DNA of 13,373 nucleotides from M55B157 sp040265115 (GTDB lineage Bacteria > Actinomycetota > Actinomycetes > S36-B12): NCBI GenBank assembly GCA_040265115.1, contig JBDQGZ010000046.1:1-13373 (forward strand), read 5' to 3'. The notes beneath the pieces were generated by a model. It did no database searches. It had not been told where the DNA came from and saw only the letters and a program-made list of their open reading frames with translations. This document shows, one piece after another, positions 1 to 6,704 of this stretch (within the stretch, counting starts at the first letter, position 1; each line of letters begins with the position of its first letter). The position numbers were made by a program, and so were the translations under genes.

Positions 1-1629
1 CCCGGGCAGGAGGCGCGGTACAGCGAATATCTCGAACTAGATCTCGCCACGGTGGAGCCGTCTCTCGCCGGTCCGAAGCGTCCCCAGGATCGCATCCGAC
101 TCGCCCAGGCCCAGGAGGCGTTTCGGGCTGCACTCCCGACCTATACCGATGCCATTCCCCACCCGGTCGAGGTGACGATGGCGGACGGATCTCACGTGGA
201 GATCGACCATGGCTCCGTCGCGATCGCGGCCATCACCTCATGCACCAACACGTCGAATCCATCCGTGATGATCGCCGCTGCGCTGGTCGCGAAGAAGGCC
301 GTCGAGCGTGGGGTGACCCGAAAGCCCTGGGTGAAGACGACCCTGGCGCCGGGTTCCAAGGTGGTGACCGACTACTACGACCGGGCTGGGCTCACACCCT
401 ATCTCGATAAGGTCGGATTCGATCTGGTCGGTTATGGCTGCACGACCTGCATCGGTAACTCCGGACCACTCCCAGATGAGATCAGTGCCGCCGTCAACGC
501 CGAGGGGCTTAACGTCGTATCCGTCCTGTCGGGCAATCGCAATTTCGAGGGTCGGATCAATCCTGACGTCACCATGAACTACCTGGCCTCCCCGCCCCTG
601 GTCGTCGCGTATTCGATCGCGGGAACCATGGACATCGACCTGCTGAACGATCCGCTCACGTTCGACCCCAAGGGCGATCCCGTTTATTTGCGCGATCTGT
701 GGCCGAGCACCCAGGAGATCGAGGACGTGATCGCGAGCGCGATCGATGAGTCGATGTTCGCCGATCGCTACGCGCACGTATTCGACGGCGACGAGCGGTG
801 GCGATCACTCCCGACTCCCACGGGCGACACCTTCGACTGGAATCCAGACTCCACCTACGTGCGTCGACCCCCGTATTTCGAGGGGATGTCCGCGACACCC
901 GCACCGGTCACCGACATCCGAGACGCCCGTGTGCTGGCCGTTCTCGGCGATTCGGTCACGACCGACCACATCTCTCCCGCCGGATCGATCAAGGCCGACA
1001 GTCCGGCAGGGCGCTATCTGCTCGAACATGGCGTCGAACGCAAGGACTTCAATTCCTATGGCTCCCGCCGGGGCAATCACGAGGTCATGATCCGAGGCAC
1101 ATTCGCCAATATTCGGTTGCGCAACCTGATGCTCGACGATGTCCAGGGCGGCTTCACCCTCGACTTCACCACGTCGGGCCACCCCCAGGTGAGCATCTTC
1201 GACGCAGCCGTCGCCTACGCGGCACAGGACACTCCGCTCGTCATCATTGCCGGGAAGGAGTATGGATCCGGCTCGTCCCGAGACTGGGCCGCGAAGGGTA
1301 CGGCCCTCCTCGGCGTTCGCGCAGTTCTCGCGGAGTCCTACGAACGCATCCACCGCTCCAACCTCATCGGCATGGGTGTCCTACCCCTGCAGTTCATCCC
1401 CGGTGACTCCGCCCAAAGTCTGGGTCTCACGGGACACGAGATCATCACCATCAAGGGTGTTGAGGCGCTCAATGACGGCATGATCCGAGAAGTTGAGGTC
1501 ATCGCTGAAGGGGATGACGGTCGGACTCATGCGTTCACTGCGATCGTTCGCATCGACACGCCCGGAGAGGCGGACTACTACCGCCACGGCGGAATCCTTC
1601 AATACGTCTTGCGTTCCCTCGCGCGCTGA
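1..1629 (+). CDS. acnA: Aconitate hydratase (aconitase A), C-terminal part, cut at the left window edge
   Basis: TCA-cycle aconitase, interconverting citrate and isocitrate through a [4Fe-4S] cluster in the cytosol. The reading frame is open from base 1; a GTG at 52 is internal, because the codons before it (YSEYLELDLAT) are ordinary aconitase sequence. The three cluster cysteines are visible: the SCTNTSNP motif (Cys codon 241-243) and GCTTCIGNSGP (Cys codons 439-441 and 448-450). Their spacing of 66 and 3 residues equals that of E. coli AcnA (C435, C501, C504), so about 354 N-terminal residues lie outside the window. The C-terminal swivelling domain carries GDSVTTDHISPAG, NSYGSRRGNHEVM and the active-site stretch EYGSGSSRDWAAKG, and the protein ends normally at TGA 1627-1629. 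The family assignment is secure. Bacterial AcnA and IRP-like proteins are the same family, so a secondary RNA-binding role cannot be judged here. dxs follows 74 nt later on the same strand. Confidence 0.97.
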   Translation, partial: PGQEARYSEYLELDLATVEPSLAGPKRPQDRIRLAQAQEAFRAALPTYTDAIPHPVEVTMADGSHVEIDHGSVAIAAITSCTNTSNPSVMIAAALVAKKAVERGVTRKPWVKTTLAPGSKVVTDYYDRAGLTPYLDKVGFDLVGYGCTTCIGNSGPLPDEISAAVNAEGLNVVSVLSGNRNFEGRINPDVTMNYLASPPLVVAYSIAGTMDIDLLNDPLTFDPKGDPVYLRDLWPSTQEIEDVIASAIDESMFADRYAHVFDGDERWRSLPTPTGDTFDWNPDSTYVRRPPYFEGMSATPAPVTDIRDARVLAVLGDSVTTDHISPAGSIKADSPAGRYLLEHGVERKDFNSYGSRRGNHEVMIRGTFANIRLRNLMLDDVQGGFTLDFTTSGHPQVSIFDAAVAYAAQDTPLVIIAGKEYGSGSSRDWAAKGTALLGVRAVLAESYERIHRSNLIGMGVLPLQFIPGDSAQSLGLTGHEIITIKGVEALNDGMIREVEVIAEGDDGRTHAFTAIVRIDTPGEADYYRHGGILQYVLRSLAR

Positions 1630-1653
1630 GGTGTGGTCTTGGCCGCACCGGCC

Positions 1654-1659
1654 TAGACT
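1654..1659 (+). promoter_or_regulatory. Possible -10 box for dxs
   Basis: TAGACT fits the actinobacterial TAnnnT -10 consensus. Transcription would begin near 1666 and leave a leader of about 35-40 nt before dxs. There is no convincing -35 hexamer 16-18 nt upstream, so this is a motif-level guess. Read-through from aconitase is the alternative. Confidence 0.35.
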
Positions 1660-1661
1660 GG

Positions 1662-1686
1662 ACCGGCAGGCATCCGGCCTGTCGGT
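1662..1686 (+). other. Stem-loop in the acnA-dxs gap
   Basis: Inverted repeat ACCGGCAGGC (1662-1671) / GCCTGTCGGT (1677-1686) with a 5-nt loop, ten pairs including one G-U. No T-tract follows; instead a GGAG (1687-1690) begins directly after the stem. It is therefore a poor intrinsic terminator. It could be a partial terminator for acnA or a structure controlling access to the dxs ribosome site. Confidence 0.4.
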
Positions 1687-1703
1687 GGAGTGAGCGGAGT
1701 GTG

Positions 1704-3683
1704 ATGAGGGTGTCGCTGATCGACGAGATCAACACGCCTGACGACCTGCGCGCACTCGATCCTGACCAGCTGGATGCGCTGTGCTCCCAGATTCGCGAGT
1801 TCCTCGTCGACCGTGTGTCGAAAACGGGAGGTCACCTCGGACCTAATCTGGGCGTTGTCGAATTGAGCGTCGCGCTGCATCGAGTCTTTTCCACTCCGCG
1901 TGACGTAATTCTTTGGGACACGGGGCACCAGGCATATGTGCACAAGATCCTCACCGGGCGTCGGGAGGGGTTCGACACGCTGCGCAAGCAGGGTGGTCTA
2001 TCCGGCTATCCCAGCAGGGCTGAGAGTGTGCACGACGTTATCGAGAACTCCCATGCCTCCACCGCTTTGTCATACGCGGACGGCATCGCGAAAGCATGGC
2101 AACTCGATGGAGTTCTCGGTGCCCGTGGAGGTCGTCATGTCCTGGCGGTGATCGGGGATGGCGCGCTCACCGGGGGCATGTCCTGGGAGGCACTGAACAA
2201 CATCGCGGCCAGTGACCGCCCCCTCATCATCGTCGTGAATGACAACGAGCGCTCCTACTCGCCCACGATCGGCGGTCTGGCGCATCACCTGTCAACGTTA
2301 CGCACAACCCGTGGGTATGAGCGCTTCCTCGAATGGGGCCGCCGACTTCTGAACCGCACGCCCGTGGTGGGGCCAGCCGTCTACGACACGCTCCATGGAA
2401 TGAAGAAGGGCTTGAAAGACGTCGTTGCACCACAGGGCATGTTCGAGGACCTGGGACTGAAGTACATCGGTCCGGTGGACGGACACGATGTCGCAGAGCT
2501 CGAACACGCTCTCAATCGAGCTGCTGCTTTCGACGGGCCGGTCATTGTTCACGCAATCACAGTTAAGGGGCGGGGCTACCAACCGGCGGAGGATGACGAC
2601 GCGGATCGATTCCATGGTGTGGGAGTCATCGATCCAGATACGGGCAAGCCCCTCTCGGCGAGTTCCACGAGTTGGACCTCTGTGTTCTCCGATGAACTGT
2701 GTCGAATTGGCGGTGTTAGATCTGACGTCGTCGCAATCACCGCAGCCATGGCCGGACCCACGGGATTGTCCGCTTTCGGAGAGAGATTCCCCGACCGGTT
2801 CTACGACGTCGGGATTGCCGAGCAGCATGCGGTCACTAGCGCGACGGGGTTGGCCTATGCTGGAAAGCACCCTGTTGTCGCGGTCTATGCGACGTTCCTC
2901 AATCGGGCATTCGATCAGGTGTTGATGGATTGTGCCCTCCATCGGGCCGGGGTCACCTTCGTCCTCGACCGCGCAGGCGTCACCGGTGACGATGGTGCAA
3001 GCCACAACGGAATGTGGGACATGGCGCTGCTCTCGATCGTGCCCGGTCTGCGGCTCGCAGCTCCGCGGGATGAGGCCACCCTTCGGCGCTGTCTCAATGA
3101 AGCAGTGGCAGTTTCCGATGCACCCACGGTTGTCCGCTTCCCCAAGGGGGCTCTCGGTGCGGACATCCCAGCCGTAGGTCACCTGGGCGATGTCGAGGTA
3201 CTTCGTGACGCGGTTGATCCGGATGTGTTGGTGATCGGGATCGGAGCTTTCGCCGCGCTCAGCCTCGAGGTAGCCGAGCGGCTCAGCGATCAGGGCATCG
3301 CGGTGAGAGTTATCGATCCGAGGTGGGCCCTGCCGATCAGCGATGATCTCATCGAAGCGTGCGCCAGCGCGCCACGCGTCGTCGTGATGGAAGACGGGCT
3401 GCGTCAGGGAGGGGTCGCCGGGGCCCTGCGTCAGGCGCTTGCCTCCCGAGATGTGATGACGCCGATCAAGGATTTCGGTGTGCCCGACGAGTTCCTCGAA
3501 CCCGGATCACGCTCTCAGGTGCTTGATGTGTGCGGCCTCACCGCCCAGGACATCTCCCGGCAGGTGGTCGAATGGGTATCGGCGACCTGGGAGTCGCAGG
3601 ACGGTGACGCGCATTCCCTGCCGGATCGGGAGACCTCCCCGCACCCCGAGGGGACCCACGAAGCAGGACCGACTCTCTCCTAG
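1704..3683 (+). CDS. dxs: 1-deoxy-D-xylulose-5-phosphate synthase
   Basis: Thiamine-diphosphate enzyme that condenses pyruvate with glyceraldehyde 3-phosphate to 1-deoxy-D-xylulose 5-phosphate, the first step of the MEP isoprenoid pathway (also feeding thiamine and pyridoxal synthesis); cytosolic. Counting from GTG 1701, the substrate-binding GHQAY histidine is about residue 76, the ThDP/Mg motif GDGALTGG is at 152-159 and ends near NDN 180-182, VKGRGYQPAE is at 288-297, and the catalytic glutamate lies in IAEQHA (E374). The pyrimidine-binding and C-terminal transketolase domains follow. Start is unsettled: GTG 1701, ATG 1704 and GTG 1710 are in frame, with GGAG at 1687-1690 and 1696-1699. 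At ~659 residues it is somewhat longer than the usual 620-640, owing to a hydrophilic Asp/Glu/His/Pro-rich tail of ~35 residues after the conserved core. Its TAG stop overlaps that of convergent rnd. Confidence 0.97.
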   Translation: MRVSLIDEINTPDDLRALDPDQLDALCSQIREFLVDRVSKTGGHLGPNLGVVELSVALHRVFSTPRDVILWDTGHQAYVHKILTGRREGFDTLRKQGGLSGYPSRAESVHDVIENSHASTALSYADGIAKAWQLDGVLGARGGRHVLAVIGDGALTGGMSWEALNNIAASDRPLIIVVNDNERSYSPTIGGLAHHLSTLRTTRGYERFLEWGRRLLNRTPVVGPAVYDTLHGMKKGLKDVVAPQGMFEDLGLKYIGPVDGHDVAELEHALNRAAAFDGPVIVHAITVKGRGYQPAEDDDADRFHGVGVIDPDTGKPLSASSTSWTSVFSDELCRIGGVRSDVVAITAAMAGPTGLSAFGERFPDRFYDVGIAEQHAVTSATGLAYAGKHPVVAVYATFLNRAFDQVLMDCALHRAGVTFVLDRAGVTGDDGASHNGMWDMALLSIVPGLRLAAPRDEATLRRCLNEAVAVSDAPTVVRFPKGALGADIPAVGHLGDVEVLRDAVDPDVLVIGIGAFAALSLEVAERLSDQGIAVRVIDPRWALPISDDLIEACASAPRVVVMEDGLRQGGVAGALRQALASRDVMTPIKDFGVPDEFLEPGSRSQVLDVCGLTAQDISRQVVEWVSATWESQDGDAHSLPDRETSPHPEGTHEAGPTLS

Positions 3684-4942
3684 GACGCCTGGGGATGGAT
3701 CGCGTCCACGAGGACGGGCGTGATCAAGGAACGCTGCCAGGCACGTATGCCCAGCGCGCGGAGCGCCTCGTCGATGGAGGTTGAGTTGGCCGGCTCCGGG
3801 GGGCGCCAGAGCACGCGGCGGACTGAATCAGGCGTCGCGAGGTTCTCCACGGGAATGTTCCAGTCGGCGGAGAGTTCGGCCAGACCTGCCTTTGCCCTAG
3901 CGAGTCGTTCCGCAGCCTCCGGATCCTTGCCGCCCCACATGCGCGGAGGGGGCGGCCCATCGCCACGTAATGCCAACTCGGGGAGATCGCCCGCCGGTAG
4001 TTCAAGCGCCGAGCAGATGGCGCTCCACCATCGAGATCGAAACCGGCCCCCGCGACCCTTCGAGAAGGCCTTGATCGATGCGAGCTCCTCCGCGGATGTC
4101 GGAGGTCGACTGCCCGCGGACACGATCGCGGCGTCGGGAAGGATCCGCCCGGGTGCAAGATCGCGTTCTCGGGCGATCCGGTCCCGTTCCTCCCAGAGCG
4201 CCTGCACGACGGCCAGTCCTCGGCGGTCGCGAACTCCGTGAATGCCCGAGGTGCGCCGCCAGGGATCGGCACGCGGCGGAGGAGCCTGGAAATCCACCAG
4301 CGCATCGAACTCCTCCTGAGCCCAGGTCGCCTTGCCAGCATCATCCAGGGCCAGTCCTAACCGATCGCGCAAGGCGGGCAGCACCTCGACGTCCAGCGCG
4401 GCATAGGCGCGCCATTCCTCGGGTAGAGGTCGGGTGGACCAGTCCGCCGCGCCGTGACCCTTGGCGAGGTGCCAGCCCAATTCCGCGGCAACCAGCGGAC
4501 CGAGTCCCACCCTGTCGCGACCGAGGAGTCGCCCGGCGAGCTCGGTGTCGAACAGCCGAGTCGGGCGCAGGCCGACCTCAGCGAGGCAGGGCAGATCCTG
4601 CGTTGCGGCGTGCAAGATCCACTCCAGGGGCGCCACGAACTCGGCAAGGCGGTGTAGATCAGGAAGGGCGATGGGATCGATGAGCCAGGTGCCGCCATCG
4701 ACGCGGTGTAGCTGAATGAGGTAGGCGCGCTGTCCATAGCGGAATCCCGACGCGCGCTCGGCATCAATGGCGATCGGACCAGTGCCCGCCGCCAACGCGT
4801 CAAGTGCCGCGGTAAGTCCGCGGGGGGTGTCGACCAGGGGAGGTACGCCGTCGTGGGGCGTGATCACGAGCAGAGGCTCCGGCGGGGCATCCTCGGGCGG
4901 ATCTGAGTCCGCGTCGGCCGTCGAGGCCGTGGGAGTGGTCAT
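3680..4942 (-). CDS. rnd: Ribonuclease D family 3'-5' exonuclease with HRDC domain
   Basis: 420-residue DEDDy-type 3'-5' exoribonuclease, the family that trims tRNA and other stable RNAs in the cytosol. Exonuclease motifs are complete: Exo I IAIDAERASG (D60, E62), Exo II HAATQDLPCL (D116) and Exo III YAALDVEVL (Y180, D184). An HRDC nucleic-acid-binding domain covers about 235-315 (RGLAVVQALWEERDRIARER, then PGRILPDAAIV). A C-terminal region of about 100 residues follows, as in actinobacterial homologues. The N-terminal ~20 residues are Thr/Ala/Asp/Pro-rich and probably disordered. ATG 4942 lies 10 nt after the TGA of the DUF3000 gene, which points to co-transcription and perhaps translational coupling. 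The stop (TAG, 3682-3680) shares a CTAG with dxs on the other strand. The natural RNA substrate cannot be told from sequence. Confidence 0.93.
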   Translation of the reverse strand: MTTPTASTADADSDPPEDAPPEPLLVITPHDGVPPLVDTPRGLTAALDALAAGTGPIAIDAERASGFRYGQRAYLIQLHRVDGGTWLIDPIALPDLHRLAEFVAPLEWILHAATQDLPCLAEVGLRPTRLFDTELAGRLLGRDRVGLGPLVAAELGWHLAKGHGAADWSTRPLPEEWRAYAALDVEVLPALRDRLGLALDDAGKATWAQEEFDALVDFQAPPPRADPWRRTSGIHGVRDRRGLAVVQALWEERDRIARERDLAPGRILPDAAIVSAGSRPPTSAEELASIKAFSKGRGGRFRSRWWSAICSALELPAGDLPELALRGDGPPPPRMWGGKDPEAAERLARAKAGLAELSADWNIPVENLATPDSVRRVLWRPPEPANSTSIDEALRALGIRAWQRSLITPVLVDAIHPQAS

Positions 4943-4952
4943 GATGACGTAG

Positions 4953-5600
4953 TCATGGGGATGTCGTCATGACTCCGGGCTGGGGTGTGCTCGGACGCCC
5001 GAGGCGAGTCACGCCAGCAGCTTCCGGAATGAGACCGGCAGCACTCGACAGGACGCACGCCCAGGCACGCGCATGCCGACCGAGATCCTCCGGGGGGCTC
5101 TCTGGGGTCCACGAGGCGCGAATCTCGATTTGCCCATTCGAGCCGGAATCCACGAGGGAGCCAAAGCCTTCGCTGAACACCCGCGTGACCGTTCCACCGA
5201 GGGAATGGTGGGCAGCTCCTTCCTCGGCCAAGGCATCCTGCAGCCAACTCCAGCCCACCGAGGTCAGCAAATGATCACCCGCGAGGTCGGCCTCCAGATC
5301 GGCTCGGGCATAACTCACCACCCGAAAGGTGCCGCCCCAGGAATCCACACCCTCGGGGTCGTGCAGGACCACGAGCCGTCCCGTCGCAATGGCATCAGCC
5401 TCGGTGTCCGCCGGGTCGAGGATTTCCGCGGTCAGGGCAACGGCGTGGGGGGCAAGCCGCTGCGGTGCGGGCGCCTCATCAATGGTGATCTCGGGACGGA
5501 AACGCTCCTGACGCAGGCTGGCCAATGCGCGGTCAAAGTCGACTGAGTCCAGGCCGCCGGGGGAATGCACCACTCCAGGGTACGTCGAACGGGGCGTCAA
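4953..5600 (-). CDS. DUF3000 family protein of unknown function
   Basis: Actinobacterial conserved protein, recognised as DUF3000 from its order of segments: an N-terminal FDRALASLRQERFRPEITI, then LAPHAVALTAEI, a GRLVVLHDPEG strand, WGGTFRVVSYARADLE, VGWSWLQDAL and a final part ending in IEIRASWTPE. No catalytic motif, signal peptide or membrane segment is visible; it looks like a small soluble alpha/beta protein. It sits between msrB and rnd, and DUF3000 next to RNase D is also the arrangement in mycobacteria (Rv2680/Rv2681), so a link to RNA processing is conceivable but unproven. Start: TTG 5600 is 9 nt after the msrB stop and has no good Shine-Dalgarno. GTG 5573 and GTG 5570 are in-frame alternatives that would lose only 9-10 non-conserved residues. 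The function is unknown. Confidence 0.85.
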   Translation of the reverse strand: MTPRSTYPGVVHSPGGLDSVDFDRALASLRQERFRPEITIDEAPAPQRLAPHAVALTAEILDPADTEADAIATGRLVVLHDPEGVDSWGGTFRVVSYARADLEADLAGDHLLTSVGWSWLQDALAEEGAAHHSLGGTVTRVFSEGFGSLVDSGSNGQIEIRASWTPESPPEDLGRHARAWACVLSSAAGLIPEAAGVTRLGRPSTPQPGVMTTSP

Positions 5601-5609
5601 CCCCGGCGT

Positions 5610-6065
5610 TCACACGCCGTCGGAGTGGGAATCGGGTGGCTGGTGGCGGATGCTCAGCGAGTTGATGCAGTACCTCAGGTCCGAAGGCGTGGTGTAGCCC
5701 TCCCCGGCGAACACATGTCCGAGATGGCCATCGCATGAGGAGCAGCGAACCTCGGTGCGCACCATGCCCAGTGACGCGTCTTGGAGTTCGATCACGGACG
5801 TGTCCTCGATCGGGGCATAGAAGGACGGCCAGCCGCAATGGGAGTCAAACTTCGTGGAGGCGGTGAACAGTGGGCTGCCGCAGCCTCGGCAGGTGTAGGT
5901 GCCTGGATCGTGGGACGAGACATACTCACCGGACCAGGGGGCCTCGGTGCCTGCACGGCGCAGCACGTGGAATTCCTCAGGAGTCAGCACCTCGCGCCAA
6001 TACGCGTCGTCTCGCACCTCGCGTGCGGACTCGGTGGGCTCCGGTGTGTTCTCCTGTGCCGACAT
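5610..6065 (-). CDS. msrB: Peptide-methionine (R)-S-oxide reductase MsrB
   Basis: Reduces the R epimer of methionine sulfoxide in proteins, a repair step after oxidative damage, using thioredoxin as electron donor; cytosolic. The 151-residue protein has the whole SelR domain. Structural zinc cysteines are C59/C62 (YTCRGCGSPLF) and C108/C111 (VRCSSCDGHLGHVF). The catalytic cysteine is C133 (RYCINSLSI). C77 in FDSHCGWPSF is in the place used by a resolving cysteine in many homologues. The frame stays open upstream to 6311, but that would overlap the divergent gene and add non-homologous sequence. ATG 6065 fits the family length and lies 7 nt after a -10-like TAGGCT, indicating a leaderless mRNA. 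ATG 6101 is a less likely start. It is probably the first gene of an msrB-DUF3000-rnd operon. Confidence 0.95.
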   Translation of the reverse strand: MSAQENTPEPTESAREVRDDAYWREVLTPEEFHVLRRAGTEAPWSGEYVSSHDPGTYTCRGCGSPLFTASTKFDSHCGWPSFYAPIEDTSVIELQDASLGMVRTEVRCSSCDGHLGHVFAGEGYTTPSDLRYCINSLSIRHQPPDSHSDGV

Positions 6066-6072
6066 GGTCGTC

Positions 6073-6078
6073 AGCCTA
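6073..6078 (-). promoter_or_regulatory. -10 box of msrB, probably giving a leaderless transcript
   Basis: On the minus strand TAGGCT is followed by seven bases (GACGACC) and then the msrB ATG at 6065, so initiation should fall on or next to the A of the start codon. No Shine-Dalgarno lies at normal distance; the nearest GGAGG is about 20 nt upstream. No clear -35 was found. Confidence 0.5.
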
Positions 6079-6113
6079 GGCGAGTCCTCCCCATCCCGCA
6101 TGGGCCAGACCAA

Positions 6114-6119
6114 TACGCT
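6114..6119 (+). promoter_or_regulatory. Possible -10 box for the Nudix-like gene
   Basis: TACGCT fits TAnnnT and would start transcription near 6126, 11 nt before GTG 6137 and 32 nt before ATG 6158. It faces the msrB -10 box across about 35 nt, so this short divergent gap may carry both promoters. The -35 region is not recognisable. Confidence 0.35.
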
Positions 6120-6142
6120 GGAGGGGACCACCATTCGTGAGT

Positions 6143-6149
6143 GAAGGGG
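6143..6149 (+). promoter_or_regulatory. Ribosome binding site favouring ATG 6158
   Basis: GAAGGGG ends 8 nt before ATG 6158. A competing GGAGGGG at 6120-6126 sits 10 nt before GTG 6137, so the upstream start with seven more residues cannot be excluded. Confidence 0.45.
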
Positions 6150-6157
6150 CAGGCGCG

Positions 6158-6694
6158 ATGAGTGACATGCTCGACACCCGGGGGGCGTGGCTGAGCACAG
6201 AGGAGCTCGCTCAGGCCCGTGAACGGCTGCCGATCGTGTATGTCGATGCATTGCCAGTCCGGGTCGACGCGCTCGGTCAGGTCGCCGCGGTGGGCCTGCT
6301 GCTGCGGGCACGACCAGATGGTTCGCTGAGCCGATCAGTCGTGTCAGGACGGGTGCTGTATGGCGAGCGTGTCCGCGACGCGCTCCTGCGGCATCTTGAG
6401 AAGGATCTCGGCTCGATGGCCCTGCCGCGGGTGCCGGTGACGATCGTGCCGTTCACCGTGGCCGAGTATTTCCCCGATCCCGAGGTCACGGGTTTCCACG
6501 ATCCGCGTCAGCACGCCGTCAGCCTGGCCTATGTCGTCCCGTGCGATGGGGACTGCGAGCCGTCGCAGGACGCACTCGATCTCGCGTGGGTCTCACCCGC
6601 GGAAGCGCTGTCCTACACCTTCCAGGCCGAGATGACCGCCGGTCAGGGGCAACTCGTGCGGTTGGGCCTTGCCCACTGCGGCTATCTCGACTGA
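6158..6694 (+). CDS. Nudix-fold protein, DUF4916 family, with degenerate Nudix box
   Basis: 178 residues (185 if GTG 6137 is used). The sequence pattern, AWLSTEELAQARERLPIVYV near the start, then SGRVLYGERVRDALLRHLEK, TVAEYFPDPEV, DPRQHAVSLAYVVP and ALDLAWVSPAEA, is that of the actinobacterial DUF4916 family, usually labelled NUDIX hydrolase family protein. The Nudix box position is recognisable: G-x5-E-x7-R is kept, but the following REUxEExG reads R-H-L-E-K-D-L-G, so the metal-binding glutamates of the consensus are H, K and D. Diphosphatase activity of the standard kind is therefore doubtful; ligand binding, or hydrolysis with other residues, is possible. No signal peptide or membrane segment is seen. 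It is divergent from msrB and convergent with the crotonase gene. The family call is firm; the function is unknown. Confidence 0.85.
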   Translation: MSDMLDTRGAWLSTEELAQARERLPIVYVDALPVRVDALGQVAAVGLLLRARPDGSLSRSVVSGRVLYGERVRDALLRHLEKDLGSMALPRVPVTIVPFTVAEYFPDPEVTGFHDPRQHAVSLAYVVPCDGDCEPSQDALDLAWVSPAEALSYTFQAEMTAGQGQLVRLGLAHCGYLD

Positions 6695-6704
6695 CCGGTT
6701 AGTC
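6689..6704. other. Imperfect palindrome over two convergent stop codons
   Basis: GACTGACCGGTTAGTC reads nearly the same on both strands (one G/T departure) and contains the TGA of the Nudix-like gene (6692-6694) and the TAA of the crotonase gene (6701-6699). As RNA it could form a short 6-bp stem with a CCGG loop. No T-tract exists on either side, so terminator function is doubtful. Confidence 0.25.

Noticed and set aside
52..54. GTG 52 as the start of aconitase
   Set aside because: Codons from base 1 onward already read as conserved aconitase sequence, so the gene continues to the left of the window.
2298..3182. 294-codon open frame on the minus strand opposite dxs
   Set aside because: Lies wholly within the conserved dxs coding sequence, has no ribosome site and gives a low-complexity product.
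6066..6311. Upstream extension of msrB to ATG 6311
   Set aside because: It would overlap the start of the divergent Nudix-like gene by about 150 nt and adds proline/arginine-rich sequence unrelated to MsrB; the family starts near 6065.
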